Shown: in pieces, positions 1-7,713 of the stretch
Numbering within the stretch: position 1 is the stretch's first letter
Layout of the letters: each line of letters starts with the position of its first letter
From: CAZKCK01 sp964552325
GTDB lineage: Bacteria > Bacteroidota > Bacteroidia > Bacteroidales > TTA-H9
Assembly: GCA_964552325.1 (NCBI GenBank)
Contig: CAZKHA010000094.1
Coordinates: 1-13,258 of the forward strand
Length of the DNA stretch: 13,258 bases
Reading direction: 5' to 3'
Made by a program: the position numbers and the translations under genes
The notes under the pieces: model-generated
What the model was told of the DNA's origin: nothing
Database searches by the model: none
Seen by the model: the letters and a program-made list of their open reading frames with translations, nothing else

Positions 1-159
1 AAAGGTGAAATCATCCAAAAGGCATTCTTGAAAAAAGATGAGGCCTATACTGTAAAGCTTAACTTGCCCGTAGCCATCAAGTCGTTGCAATTGCGCTACA
101 TGGGACAGGTTGTTGACGCAAACTTATCGAACGGTACTTTAACGTATGTTTTTAACTAA
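1..159 (+). CDS. 3' end of an unidentified gene (partial)
   Basis: Frame 1 is open from the window edge to a TAA at 157-159, giving the last 52 residues of a protein whose start lies outside. The fragment (ends LTYVFN) alternates charged and hydrophobic residues, as in a beta-rich domain. No catalytic motif or membrane segment is visible. The stop lies 19 bp before the preferred start of the LruC-domain gene on the same strand, so the two are probably cotranscribed. By position it could be another exported envelope protein, but that is inference and no family can be named from so short a piece. Confidence 0.6.
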   Translation, partial: KGEIIQKAFLKKDEAYTVKLNLPVAIKSLQLRYMGQVVDANLSNGTLTYVFN

Positions 160-178
160 TCTAATCCAGAACAAAGTC

Positions 179-1585
179 ATGAAAAAATTTATAAATTTTG
201 CTGTTATTGCCTTGCTAGTAAGCCTTCCTTCTATCGTTTTTGCAAGCGGTTCATGCGAGATCACAAAAACCAATGGCGGAGGTTTCACAAGCACCATACA
301 ATCAGTTGTTCAAAACTGTAACAACACCTATACCATCACATTGCGCGTTGATCACAATGGTTGTGGCGGCCCAAGCTGTAAAGAACTTTCTCATTATTCA
401 GTTGAAGCTGCCGCTGGCACCTATTCGGGAGTAAGCGTTAATGTTTTATCGGGAGGAATGACCTATACCAATATTGACCTTGGACCGAACCTTGGTTCTG
501 ATCCTTTTAAAGGTTTTAAGGTTGATGGAACAAAGAAGATTGGTGGTGGAATGGCTGGCTCATTTACCCTTACTTACACCTTGGCTGGCAACCTTCAAAG
601 TCAGCGCGCTAGCGCCAAAGCTGGCACAAATGGTCAGATTGTTACCTTTTCGATTGCCGATTTCCAATATGTAATGAATTGTAATGGAACCACTTGTGTT
701 CCAGCAATCATAGATGCTGACGGCGATGGTGTTCCTGATGAGGATGACGACTATCCAACTGATGCAACCAGGGCTTTCAACAATTATTATCCTTCAGCAA
801 ATCAGTGGGGAACACTTGCCTATGAAGACTTATGGCCTTCGCGTGGTGATTATGACTTTAATGATGTTGTAATCATTTATAACACCAATATCGTTACCAA
901 TGCCTCTAACAAAGTGGTTGATATAAGAAGTAAATATAAGGTAACGGCCGTGGGCGCCTCCTTCCAAAATGGGTTTGCCTTCCAGCTCGATAATGTACTT
1001 CCTTCTCAAATAGCCAGCGTTACTGGTCAGGTGATTACGGAATCGTACGCAAGCTTTAATGCCAATGGTACCGAAGCTGGTCAGTCTAAAGCTGTTATCT
1101 TTGTATTCGATAATACCGAATCTGTTATAAACAGGGCTGGTGGATCGTTTCACAATACCCTTGATAATGGGAAAATAGGGACCAGCGATACCACAAGTGT
1201 TTTTATAAGCTTTACTACTCCGCTAGCTCAGTCGGTTGTTGGTTCTGCTCCTTTTAACCCTTTCCTTATTAAAAATGGCGTTCGCAACATGGAGATTCAC
1301 CTCCCCAATTACCTTCCAACAGATCTGATTGACCCATCCTATTTCGGGACATCTGACGATAGAAGCATACCCTCAAGTGGCATCTATTATAAATCAGCAA
1401 ACAATTTGCCCTGGGGTATCCATATTCCAGTGGTTCTGGATCATATGCTGGAATACACTGAGATCATCGAAGGATACCTGCATTTTGCCGAATGGGCTCA
1501 GAGCAATGGGGTTAGCTATCCTGATTGGTATTTAAACAATCCTGGATATCGCGACCAAAGCAAGTTGTGGCCAGGATCTAAATAA
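179..1585 (+). CDS. LruC domain-containing exported protein
   Basis: A 468-residue secreted protein of unknown function. Residues 1-23 form a clear signal peptide (MKKF, a hydrophobic core, then VFAS) with no lipobox cysteine, so export to the periplasm or surface is expected. The N-terminal region (about 25-175) has six cysteines (26, 47, 62, 67, 168, 173) that could form disulfides. Residues 179-196 are an acidic DADGDGVPDEDDDYP stretch resembling a thrombospondin type 3-like calcium-binding repeat. It leads directly into the LruC hallmark WPSRGDYDFNDVV (about 219-231) and a DUF4842-like C-terminal domain to about residue 455. This order, a calcium loop followed by DYDFND, is characteristic of LruC proteins in Bacteroidota and other bacteria. 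I start at the ATG at 179 rather than the in-frame ATG at 146, because 179 gives a canonical signal peptide and does not overlap the upstream gene. A terminator follows the stop. The domain assignment is firm; the role is unknown. Confidence 0.88.
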   Translation: MKKFINFAVIALLVSLPSIVFASGSCEITKTNGGGFTSTIQSVVQNCNNTYTITLRVDHNGCGGPSCKELSHYSVEAAAGTYSGVSVNVLSGGMTYTNIDLGPNLGSDPFKGFKVDGTKKIGGGMAGSFTLTYTLAGNLQSQRASAKAGTNGQIVTFSIADFQYVMNCNGTTCVPAIIDADGDGVPDEDDDYPTDATRAFNNYYPSANQWGTLAYEDLWPSRGDYDFNDVVIIYNTNIVTNASNKVVDIRSKYKVTAVGASFQNGFAFQLDNVLPSQIASVTGQVITESYASFNANGTEAGQSKAVIFVFDNTESVINRAGGSFHNTLDNGKIGTSDTTSVFISFTTPLAQSVVGSAPFNPFLIKNGVRNMEIHLPNYLPTDLIDPSYFGTSDDRSIPSSGIYYKSANNLPWGIHIPVVLDHMLEYTEIIEGYLHFAEWAQSNGVSYPDWYLNNPGYRDQSKLWPGSK

Positions 1586-1611
1586 TCCGATAAACCACCA
1601 AATTCTATGAG

Positions 1612-1642
1612 CTGCCCCTTTTTTCAGGGGCAGTTTTTTTTT
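1612..1642 (+). terminator. Rho-independent terminator after the LruC gene
   Basis: A perfect 7-bp stem (CTGCCCC at 1612-1618, GGGGCAG at 1627-1633) with an 8-nt loop is followed at once by nine T residues. It lies 26 bp after the LruC stop codon. On the opposite strand no T-run follows the stem, so it should act mainly on plus-strand transcripts. Confidence 0.9.
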
Positions 1643-1895
1643 GCTATTTTAGGTTCTTCGTTATTTTTGTTCGGGAATATTTTGGCGGTGTTGCAGCTGT
1701 AAAACATGCACATATGCTATTTTTTGTAAACAACTTGCATATTTTGTTGCAAGGCCAATTCGTGCAAACGGATCCTCAAATTTTAGGTGGTTGTGCACGC
1801 GCTTATATCTCAACACTAAATCCCCCTTCATTAACCTTTGGCTCACTTCCACAAGCTCAGAGCGGCTACTCGGGGCTGGCCATCACCACATGAAC
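1643..1895. other. Gene-poor spacer between convergent genes
   Basis: A 253-bp stretch between the LruC terminator and the 3' end of the minus-strand lipoprotein gene. I see no convincing gene, promoter or terminator for the minus-strand operon. A minus-strand reading frame (GTG near 1852 to a stop at 1661, 63 residues; the open frame reaches further upstream to about 1884) is the only sizeable coding possibility. It resembles no family I know and has no good start. Weak inverted repeats occur: ATATGC/GCATAT at 1712-1717 and 1737-1742, and CTTGCA/TGCAAG at 1734-1739 and 1748-1753. It may be decayed sequence or an untranslated 3' region. Confidence 0.4.
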
Positions 1896-3695
1896 TTACT
1901 TTTCAAAATCCAGTTTCCATTCGTCTTCAACCTGCCAATTGGCACGTATTTCGATTGGTTTTGCGAAGAAAATCACTTTTTCGGGCTGCAGCTTGGTTAA
2001 ATAGCGTCCGGTATCCCATTTGCCATTGGCATTGGCATCAAGAATTGCTTTAAATTTAAGCTTTTGTGGCATAAGATATTCAAAAACAATATCTTTTGTA
2101 GCCGAAAGTGTATCTTGAAATAACACCACATCCTTCTCGGTAAGCATTTGCAGTATGTAATGTGCCGCACTATCCTGAACAAGCACGGATAGTTTAAAAG
2201 ATCCATACGCATCAGCAGGGCGTGTTGAAAACTCAAAAACGGTACTATCCGATTTCTTTCCAAAAATATCCGTAAAACTTCCTTCGGGTATATACATACG
2301 GTACTTATTGGCAGGTTCAATTTTGTAGTTTAAATGGGCTTGACGTTTCAAACTATCCACAAACCTAATCCCAACTTTCAAGGTATCAGTGCTTGTAAAA
2401 AACTCAAACGAATCGATGTTTTGTGTCAAAACAGGATTACCAAACAGTAAACGGCTTGGCTTAAAGAAATCGGAGGTAAACGGAGGCCCTGCAATATTTA
2501 ATACATCTTTTTTATCTTTTTTGGCTCTCGATTTACCTTGGGTGTCTTCCTTGGCAAGCTTAAATTCCAGGGTATCAGCTTTCATCCCTTTGGCCGCTAC
2601 AATTAGGGTTGTTGAATCAAAAGGATAGTTCGGAAACCACATCCACAGCGAATCCCTGCCTGCAGTTATACGCTTAAGGGGCTCATAGATTGAACTATCT
2701 TTGGTTAACACCTGAATCTGAAGGCTATCAACTGCTTGCTTAAATTGAATAAATACCTGATGATCATTACTTACGGTTGAATTGGCAATACGCTGAACGG
2801 TATCGGCCTCGGTAAACAACCTTAACTCATACTGTGCTTTGGGATCGGACCTTGCCGAAAGTTTTTTGGGTATTTTTGCGTTAAGGATATCAACTTCAGG
2901 AAGTGAATCTTTTAGGTGTAGGCTATCTGTACTCAAACTATCTGATTTCAAGGTGTCTGGAACGATAATCTCGGCAGGAAGCGCAACTATTAAACTATCC
3001 ACAAAGGCTATTTCTTCGTTGGGTTGGTCGAAATAGTAGTTGGCATTAGCGTCTTTGAGTGCAAACAAGAGGTATTTTTCGGGACGAAGGTTTCGAAGGC
3101 TAAACTTGCCCTCTTTATTGGTTTTGGCAATGTAATAAGGAGGCACACGCAGCGGGAGGCTGTCGAACGAAATGGTGTCGTTCTCGTTGAGGTAAAGCAT
3201 GGCCACAACATTTTCAATAGGTTTTAAATCAAAGGCATTGCGAATTATCCCACCAAGTTCCATCGAGTCGATGGCGCTGCCTGTCGAAAAAACGTATGAG
3301 AAATCTGTTACGGGATTGCCTTCGGTTAAATCGCCTATGGCATCGCCAAAATACAATGAATAGGTAGTTTGTTTATGCAAGCTATCTGTAAGGTCAATAA
3401 CGAAACGCCGTCCCTGAACCTTGAACTCGGGTTGTTTATTAAACCTTGGCGAGGCAAGGAATTGCTTATTGACGTCTTTTACATTTATATATTCATTGAA
3501 TTCAATTACAATGCGATCTGATTTAAAATGACGCGTAAAATCAGGAGGCTCAGCAAGTACCACATGCGGGGCTTCGGCATCCTTGGGGCCTCCCTGGGGC
3601 ATTCCAGGATTGGCACAACGGTAAGCCAACAACGAGGTAATCAAAAGGGCGAAACTGAGGGCTGATTTTCTCAATAGTATCGTTTTATCCTTCAT
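1896..3695 (-). CDS. Ig-like (SbsA-type) domain lipoprotein
   Basis: A 599-residue envelope protein of a family common in Bacteroidota. The N-terminus has basic residues, a hydrophobic stretch (11-25) and Cys27 followed by ANPGMPQGGPKDAEAP, the recognisable lipidation-site region of this family. The -1 residue is Arg, which is atypical for a lipobox. Residues about 43-138 form an SbsA-type Ig-like domain ending in FSYVFST. A second beta-sandwich segment (about 145-235) contains FSLRNLRPEKYLLFALKDANAN, resembling a prealbumin-like/SpaA-type fold (only part of that stretch is diagnostic). The C-terminus has DANANGKWDTG and QPEKV, followed by RANW, again typical. Nineteen D(S/T)(A/I/L/M/T/V) sequons, candidate O-glycosylation sites, lie along the chain. 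I prefer the ATG at 3695; an upstream start at 3740 would put 15 extra residues before the signal sequence. It is the last gene of the operon with the deacetylase and the DUF2723 protein. Molecular function unknown. Confidence 0.88.
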   Translation of the reverse strand: MKDKTILLRKSALSFALLITSLLAYRCANPGMPQGGPKDAEAPHVVLAEPPDFTRHFKSDRIVIEFNEYINVKDVNKQFLASPRFNKQPEFKVQGRRFVIDLTDSLHKQTTYSLYFGDAIGDLTEGNPVTDFSYVFSTGSAIDSMELGGIIRNAFDLKPIENVVAMLYLNENDTISFDSLPLRVPPYYIAKTNKEGKFSLRNLRPEKYLLFALKDANANYYFDQPNEEIAFVDSLIVALPAEIIVPDTLKSDSLSTDSLHLKDSLPEVDILNAKIPKKLSARSDPKAQYELRLFTEADTVQRIANSTVSNDHQVFIQFKQAVDSLQIQVLTKDSSIYEPLKRITAGRDSLWMWFPNYPFDSTTLIVAAKGMKADTLEFKLAKEDTQGKSRAKKDKKDVLNIAGPPFTSDFFKPSRLLFGNPVLTQNIDSFEFFTSTDTLKVGIRFVDSLKRQAHLNYKIEPANKYRMYIPEGSFTDIFGKKSDSTVFEFSTRPADAYGSFKLSVLVQDSAAHYILQMLTEKDVVLFQDTLSATKDIVFEYLMPQKLKFKAILDANANGKWDTGRYLTKLQPEKVIFFAKPIEIRANWQVEDEWKLDFEK

Positions 3696-3757
3696 GTTGC
3701 AAAGGTGTGAAAAAAATGGTTCAACAATAATCCAGAACACATAAGCTGAGGTTTCCC

Positions 3758-4390
3758 TTATGTCTTCAGCAAATCAGTATTAATTACGCCAAAGCTATAA
3801 CCTTTTTCAATACAATGTTTTAAATAGGCTGGAAGCACGTAAAGCATACGGTCGGCTGCCTTCTCACTATCATGAAAAACAACGATATCGCCCGAGCGTG
3901 TATGCTTGATTGTTTTGCTCAGGCACTCGGCAGGTTTCAGGTTTTTATCAAAATCCCAGCTTAGCAGCGACCATAACACAACCTGAATATCGGGATGAAG
4001 TATTTTTATCTGTTTGCGAAGGATTTGCCCATAGGGTGGCCTAAAGAAAGGTGAGTTTACTAAGGCATCGGCTTTAAAGATGTTTTCAATATAGCTAATT
4101 TGATCGGTTTTTGCCGCATTTATATGATCAAATCCATGGTTTCCAACAGCATGGCCTTCGGTCAGAATCTGGTTAAATACTTCTGGATACTTTTTGATAT
4201 TGCTTCCTACGCAAAAAAAAGTGGCTTTAACGTTGAACATACGGAGAAGTTGGAGCACCTTGGGAGTAATCTCCGGATGTGGGCCGTCATCGAACGTGAG
4301 GTACAAGGTAGCGGGAATATGGCGAAAGCTTGTGATCGCCTTATTCCCTAAGTACCACCTTACAAAAAATGGTAAGCGGTAAAAACGCAT
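3758..4390 (-). CDS. Polysaccharide deacetylase (NodB homology domain)
   Basis: A 210-residue carbohydrate esterase family 4-type enzyme, expected to remove N- or O-acetyl groups from a glycan using a divalent metal. All five NodB motifs are visible: TFDDGP (32-37, catalytic and metal aspartates D34/D35), the metal-binding pair H85 and H89 in NHGFDH, RPPYG (117-121), SWDF (144-147), and VFHDS with H173 (171-175). The protein is almost entirely the catalytic domain. A short hydrophobic N-terminus (PFFVRWYLG) is not a clear signal peptide, so its location is uncertain. The ATG at 4390 lies 8 bp after the stop of the DUF2723 gene; a TTG at 4396 could add two residues. The tight spacing indicates cotranscription. 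The substrate (peptidoglycan, a surface glycan or a lipid-linked sugar) cannot be told from sequence. Confidence 0.92.
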   Translation of the reverse strand: MRFYRLPFFVRWYLGNKAITSFRHIPATLYLTFDDGPHPEITPKVLQLLRMFNVKATFFCVGSNIKKYPEVFNQILTEGHAVGNHGFDHINAAKTDQISYIENIFKADALVNSPFFRPPYGQILRKQIKILHPDIQVVLWSLLSWDFDKNLKPAECLSKTIKHTRSGDIVVFHDSEKAADRMLYVLPAYLKHCIEKGYSFGVINTDLLKT

Positions 4391-4398
4391 GCTCAATC

Positions 4399-7300
4399 CT
4401 ATTTGTTTTCGAGATATCGTTGATAGAACACCCCAAAATTGGCTTCTACCTTGGCCACTATTTCTTTTTGACCATGGGCTTCAGCAATTTCCTTGGCGGC
4501 ATTTAACACCGCTAAGCCTTGCCGCTTCTCGAAATCGAAACGCTGCGCTACCTTGCCTTTTAAGGCAAAATAATAGGTTAGGTTTTGCGTAAAGTTCTCA
4601 ACCACCGTATTCATGATGGCATTTCCCTTTTCAGTTGCCCCCGCTTTGTAATAACACTCGGCAATGGGGATTGCAAAATAGTCGTAGCTAATGATTTGGT
4701 TTGGGACAAGCTCCACAATACGATCGCAGACTTCTATGGCTTTCTTGTTCTTGCCTTCATCAACCAAAGCTGCTGCTAAGCGTGCATACGTATTACGAAG
4801 GTTTACAGCCAGCCTCACATGGTCGTCGCCATAATATACGTTTGGATTGTTGAACTTTAGCTGCGTTTTGGTCATCAAATTTTCATAAAGTATTGGTGTA
4901 TAAACGCTTCCAATATCATCCGAATCTGAACCAACCTCATATGGTACCAAGCGGTAAGCTTGTCCCTCGAGCCTAAAATACTTTTGTAAGCCCAAATAGG
5001 CATCCCTTCCAGCCAAGGCACCAAAATATATGGGGCGTTTCCAGTCGAAATGGGCAATGATATCAAGTGCGGCTAAATCATTCTTGCCCAGCGCCCCCCT
5101 GTTAATTTTCCAGACCAATTCTTTTTCAATCTTTCCAGCCAACGCCAATGGTACGGTTCCATTGTTAACAACCCTAGCCGAATCAACAGAAATGCTGAAC
5201 GTTTTGGTTGGAAAAACATCCAGTAAGCCATAATCTGTATCAACCTTTAATTTGGTTTCATCAACATCAATTAGCCTAAAAAGTTTTTTAAGGCCAATGG
5301 CGCCATAACCCTGTTCTTCTTGCATATACACCACATCGCGCGTACCTTGCCTATATTTTTCATTTTTCATGCTTATGGGCAAAGGTTCTGATTCGTAAGC
5401 CTTGCTCTTCATTTGATCGATGTACCAATCCATTCCCAACAGGCTCATGTTGCACACACGCACATCGGTACGGTAACCTTCCACCTCTTGGGCATACCAT
5501 AAAGGGAACGTATCATTATCGCCATTGGTAAACAGTATGGCATTCTCTTCGCAACTATCCAGGTAAGCTTTGGCAATTTCAAGGGCCGTATAGCGGTTCG
5601 AACGGTCGTGGTCGTCCCAGTTTTGCGAAGCCAAAATTCCCGGCACAGCCACCAAGCAAACTGCAGTTGCAGCTAAAGCTGCTATAGTTTTATTTAGGTA
5701 TTTTGAAAGCAATTCGGCCACCAACATCACACCAATGCCAATCCAAATGGCAAAGGCATAAAACGATGCTGCAAAGGCATAATCGCGCTCGCGTGGCTGC
5801 GGGCTGTACTGATTTAGGTATAAAACAATAGCCAAACCGGTCATCAAGAAGAGCATCATAACCACTAGGCCACTATTTCTATCGCGGCCAAATTGGTAAT
5901 ACAAACCAATGATTCCCAATAGTAAAGGAAGCAAATAGTACTTATTAGTTGCTTTGTTTTTTCGGCTATCGGGCAAATTGTTTTGATCGCCCACACGTGC
6001 ATTATCAAGAAATGGAATGCCACTGATCCAATTGCCATCTGTACGTGAAAACATACCTTGGTTATCATTCTGGCGGCCAGCAAAATTCCACATAAAATAG
6101 CGCCAATACATGAACGAAATTTGGTAATTGAAGAAAAACCGCAAGTTTTCACCAAAAGTTGGAATGTGTTTGTTTTCCGGATCATCAATTCCAGCCCATC
6201 GTTTATACTCTTCGGCATGTTCAGGCTGTGCATGTTCGTACATCCTAGGGAAAATGGTGCAATAGTTCGGGTCAAATTGGGGAATAGAATTTTTCCGAGA
6301 ATCGGTAACAACATATTTTCCTGTAGCTTTATCTTTGGTGTATAAGGGGTTACCATCTTTGTAACTTACTATCTCAGCATTATAATACTGCCCATAAAAC
6401 AAGGGCCAATCACCATATTGCTCCCGATTCAAATAACTCAATAAGCTAATGGCATCACTAGGCCTGTTTTCGTTAATGGGTGTATTGGCATTCGACCGTA
6501 TAACAAGCATTAAAAAAGAAGAATACCCTATCAATAAAAACACCAAGGATAAGAGAATGGTATTAAGTACAGGGCGATACGACTTGTATCTATAGATTAG
6601 GAATACCAGTAGGGCAACAATAAGCAGCCTCATCAACACTCCTCCGAATGATTGAGCCTCAATCAAGAACAACAAGGCGAGCAATCCACCCAAAATCGCA
6701 AATACGATGAAGAGCTTTGGGTTTCCTGAAACCGAAAACAGAATACCAAAAACAATAAAGGCCACTAAAAGGAGTGCAAACACAATAGAACCACTGTTAA
6801 AAGGAAGTCCAAGCCCATTTACCAAAACCAATTCGGCTTTGGCAAACATACTAACAATCTCGGGGATAACTCCATACATTACAAACGCGAGGATACCGAT
6901 TGAAATAAGGAGTGTGATAACGATGCCTTTGTTGCTGGGTTTGTAATTCCTAAAGTAGTACACCAAGGTAATTGCAGGAATAGCCAAGAGGTTAAGTAAG
7001 TGAACGCCAATAGATAGCCCCACTAAATAGGCTATAAAAATGAGCCAGCGAGCTGCATGGGGTTTATCGGCCACCAGATCCCATTTTAAGATGGCCCAAA
7101 ACACTACTGCCGTAAAAAACGATGACATGGCATAAACCTCACCTTCAACGGCTGAGAACCAAAAAGAATCGGTAAATGTATAGGCCAAAGAGCCTACCAA
7201 ACCACTTCCAAAAATTACGAACATTTGCCAAGTTTCTACTTGATCAGTAACTTTTAAAAGTTTACGGGCCAACATGGTTATAGTCCAAAACAAGAACAAA

Positions 7301-7569
7301 ATGGTGAAGCCGCTCGATAATGCCGACATCGAATTCATCATCAGTGCAACCTTAGATGTTTCGGGTGCGAAGAGGGTAAATATCCTTCCAAGAATCTGGA
7401 AGAGTGGTGCCCCAGGAGGATGACCAACCTGAAGCTTAAAAGCTGTTGCAATGTATTCACCACAGTCCCAAAGGCTTGCAGTGGGCTCGATGGTCAATAG
7501 GTAAACTGTAGATGCAATTGCAAATACGGCCCAACCCAAAAGGTTGTTGAATCTTTGGTATTGTTTCAT
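4399..7569 (-). CDS. DUF2723 family membrane protein, GT-C glycosyltransferase-like, with C-terminal TPR-like region
   Basis: A 1056-residue polytopic membrane protein of the DUF2723 family, widespread in Bacteroidota and related to eukaryotic TMEM260, a protein O-mannosyltransferase. After a first membrane helix (about 10-26) comes the conserved first extracytoplasmic loop with SLWDCGEY (D35 and E38, the likely GT-C acidic motif) and VGHPPGAPLF (48-57). GEVYAMSSF lies in a later loop. Many hydrophobic helices fill the first ~650 residues. The soluble remainder contains NGDNDTFPLWYAQE, typical of the family, and ends in helical TPR-like repeats (about 920-1050). This suggests a lipid-linked-sugar-dependent transferase working at the periplasmic face of the inner membrane, with a protein-binding tail. 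It is the first gene of a minus-strand operon with the deacetylase (8 bp downstream) and the sequon-rich lipoprotein. The family call is very secure; the mannosyltransferase activity is inferred. Confidence 0.92.
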   Translation of the reverse strand: MKQYQRFNNLLGWAVFAIASTVYLLTIEPTASLWDCGEYIATAFKLQVGHPPGAPLFQILGRIFTLFAPETSKVALMMNSMSALSSGFTILFLFWTITMLARKLLKVTDQVETWQMFVIFGSGLVGSLAYTFTDSFWFSAVEGEVYAMSSFFTAVVFWAILKWDLVADKPHAARWLIFIAYLVGLSIGVHLLNLLAIPAITLVYYFRNYKPSNKGIVITLLISIGILAFVMYGVIPEIVSMFAKAELVLVNGLGLPFNSGSIVFALLLVAFIVFGILFSVSGNPKLFIVFAILGGLLALLFLIEAQSFGGVLMRLLIVALLVFLIYRYKSYRPVLNTILLSLVFLLIGYSSFLMLVIRSNANTPINENRPSDAISLLSYLNREQYGDWPLFYGQYYNAEIVSYKDGNPLYTKDKATGKYVVTDSRKNSIPQFDPNYCTIFPRMYEHAQPEHAEEYKRWAGIDDPENKHIPTFGENLRFFFNYQISFMYWRYFMWNFAGRQNDNQGMFSRTDGNWISGIPFLDNARVGDQNNLPDSRKNKATNKYYLLPLLLGIIGLYYQFGRDRNSGLVVMMLFLMTGLAIVLYLNQYSPQPRERDYAFAASFYAFAIWIGIGVMLVAELLSKYLNKTIAALAATAVCLVAVPGILASQNWDDHDRSNRYTALEIAKAYLDSCEENAILFTNGDNDTFPLWYAQEVEGYRTDVRVCNMSLLGMDWYIDQMKSKAYESEPLPISMKNEKYRQGTRDVVYMQEEQGYGAIGLKKLFRLIDVDETKLKVDTDYGLLDVFPTKTFSISVDSARVVNNGTVPLALAGKIEKELVWKINRGALGKNDLAALDIIAHFDWKRPIYFGALAGRDAYLGLQKYFRLEGQAYRLVPYEVGSDSDDIGSVYTPILYENLMTKTQLKFNNPNVYYGDDHVRLAVNLRNTYARLAAALVDEGKNKKAIEVCDRIVELVPNQIISYDYFAIPIAECYYKAGATEKGNAIMNTVVENFTQNLTYYFALKGKVAQRFDFEKRQGLAVLNAAKEIAEAHGQKEIVAKVEANFGVFYQRYLENK

Positions 7570-7615
7570 TATAAACAGGTTAAAAGAAACAGTAAGTTGT
7601 TAAAAATTTTGACGG

Positions 7616-7623
7616 CGAAATTA
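7616..7623 (-). promoter_or_regulatory. Possible -7 element for the DUF2723 operon
   Basis: Read on the minus strand this is TAATTTCG, one mismatch from the Bacteroidota -7 consensus TAnnTTTG. It lies 46 bp upstream of the DUF2723 start codon. I see no convincing -33 element. An inverted repeat at 7641-7657 lies where the -33 region would be. Confidence 0.25.
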
Positions 7624-7640
7624 CGTAAAATCATGCATCT

Positions 7641-7657
7641 AATAGGGATTCCCTATT
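7641..7657. promoter_or_regulatory. Perfect 17-bp inverted repeat in the divergent promoter region (candidate operator)
   Basis: AATAGGGA at 7641-7648 and TCCCTATT at 7650-7657 are perfect 8-bp complementary arms around one central base. No T-run follows, so a terminator is unlikely. It lies between the divergently transcribed DUF2723 operon and gpmA, about 21 bp upstream of the gpmA -7 element and 17 bp upstream of the candidate one for DUF2723. It therefore overlaps the expected -33 region of gpmA. A dimeric regulator bound here could affect both promoters. The regulator is not identifiable. Confidence 0.5.
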
Positions 7658-7678
7658 AACACAAACAACTAAATTTCG

Positions 7679-7686
7679 TAAATTTG
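7679..7686 (+). promoter_or_regulatory. Promoter -7 element for gpmA
   Basis: TAAATTTG is an exact match to the Bacteroidota primary sigma factor -7 consensus TAnnTTTG. It ends 27 bp before the gpmA ATG, predicting a transcript start near 7691 and a leader of roughly 20-25 nt. The -33 element is weak; the inverted repeat at 7641-7657 covers that position. Confidence 0.6.
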
Positions 7687-7713
7687 CAGCGTCATTAAAC
7701 ATAAAAAGAGATT

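Noticed and set aside
146..178. Upstream ATG extending the LruC protein by 11 residues
   Set aside because: It overlaps the preceding gene's last codons and would put a non-typical segment before a canonical signal peptide that starts at 179.
5865..6356. 163-codon minus-strand open frame inside the DUF2723 gene
   Set aside because: It lies in a shifted frame of a well-conserved gene, has no recognisable domain and no start signal.
1896..7569. Dedicated polysaccharide biosynthesis cluster around the deacetylase
   Set aside because: Apart from the deacetylase there are no sugar nucleotide enzymes, flippase, polymerase or additional transferases in this operon.
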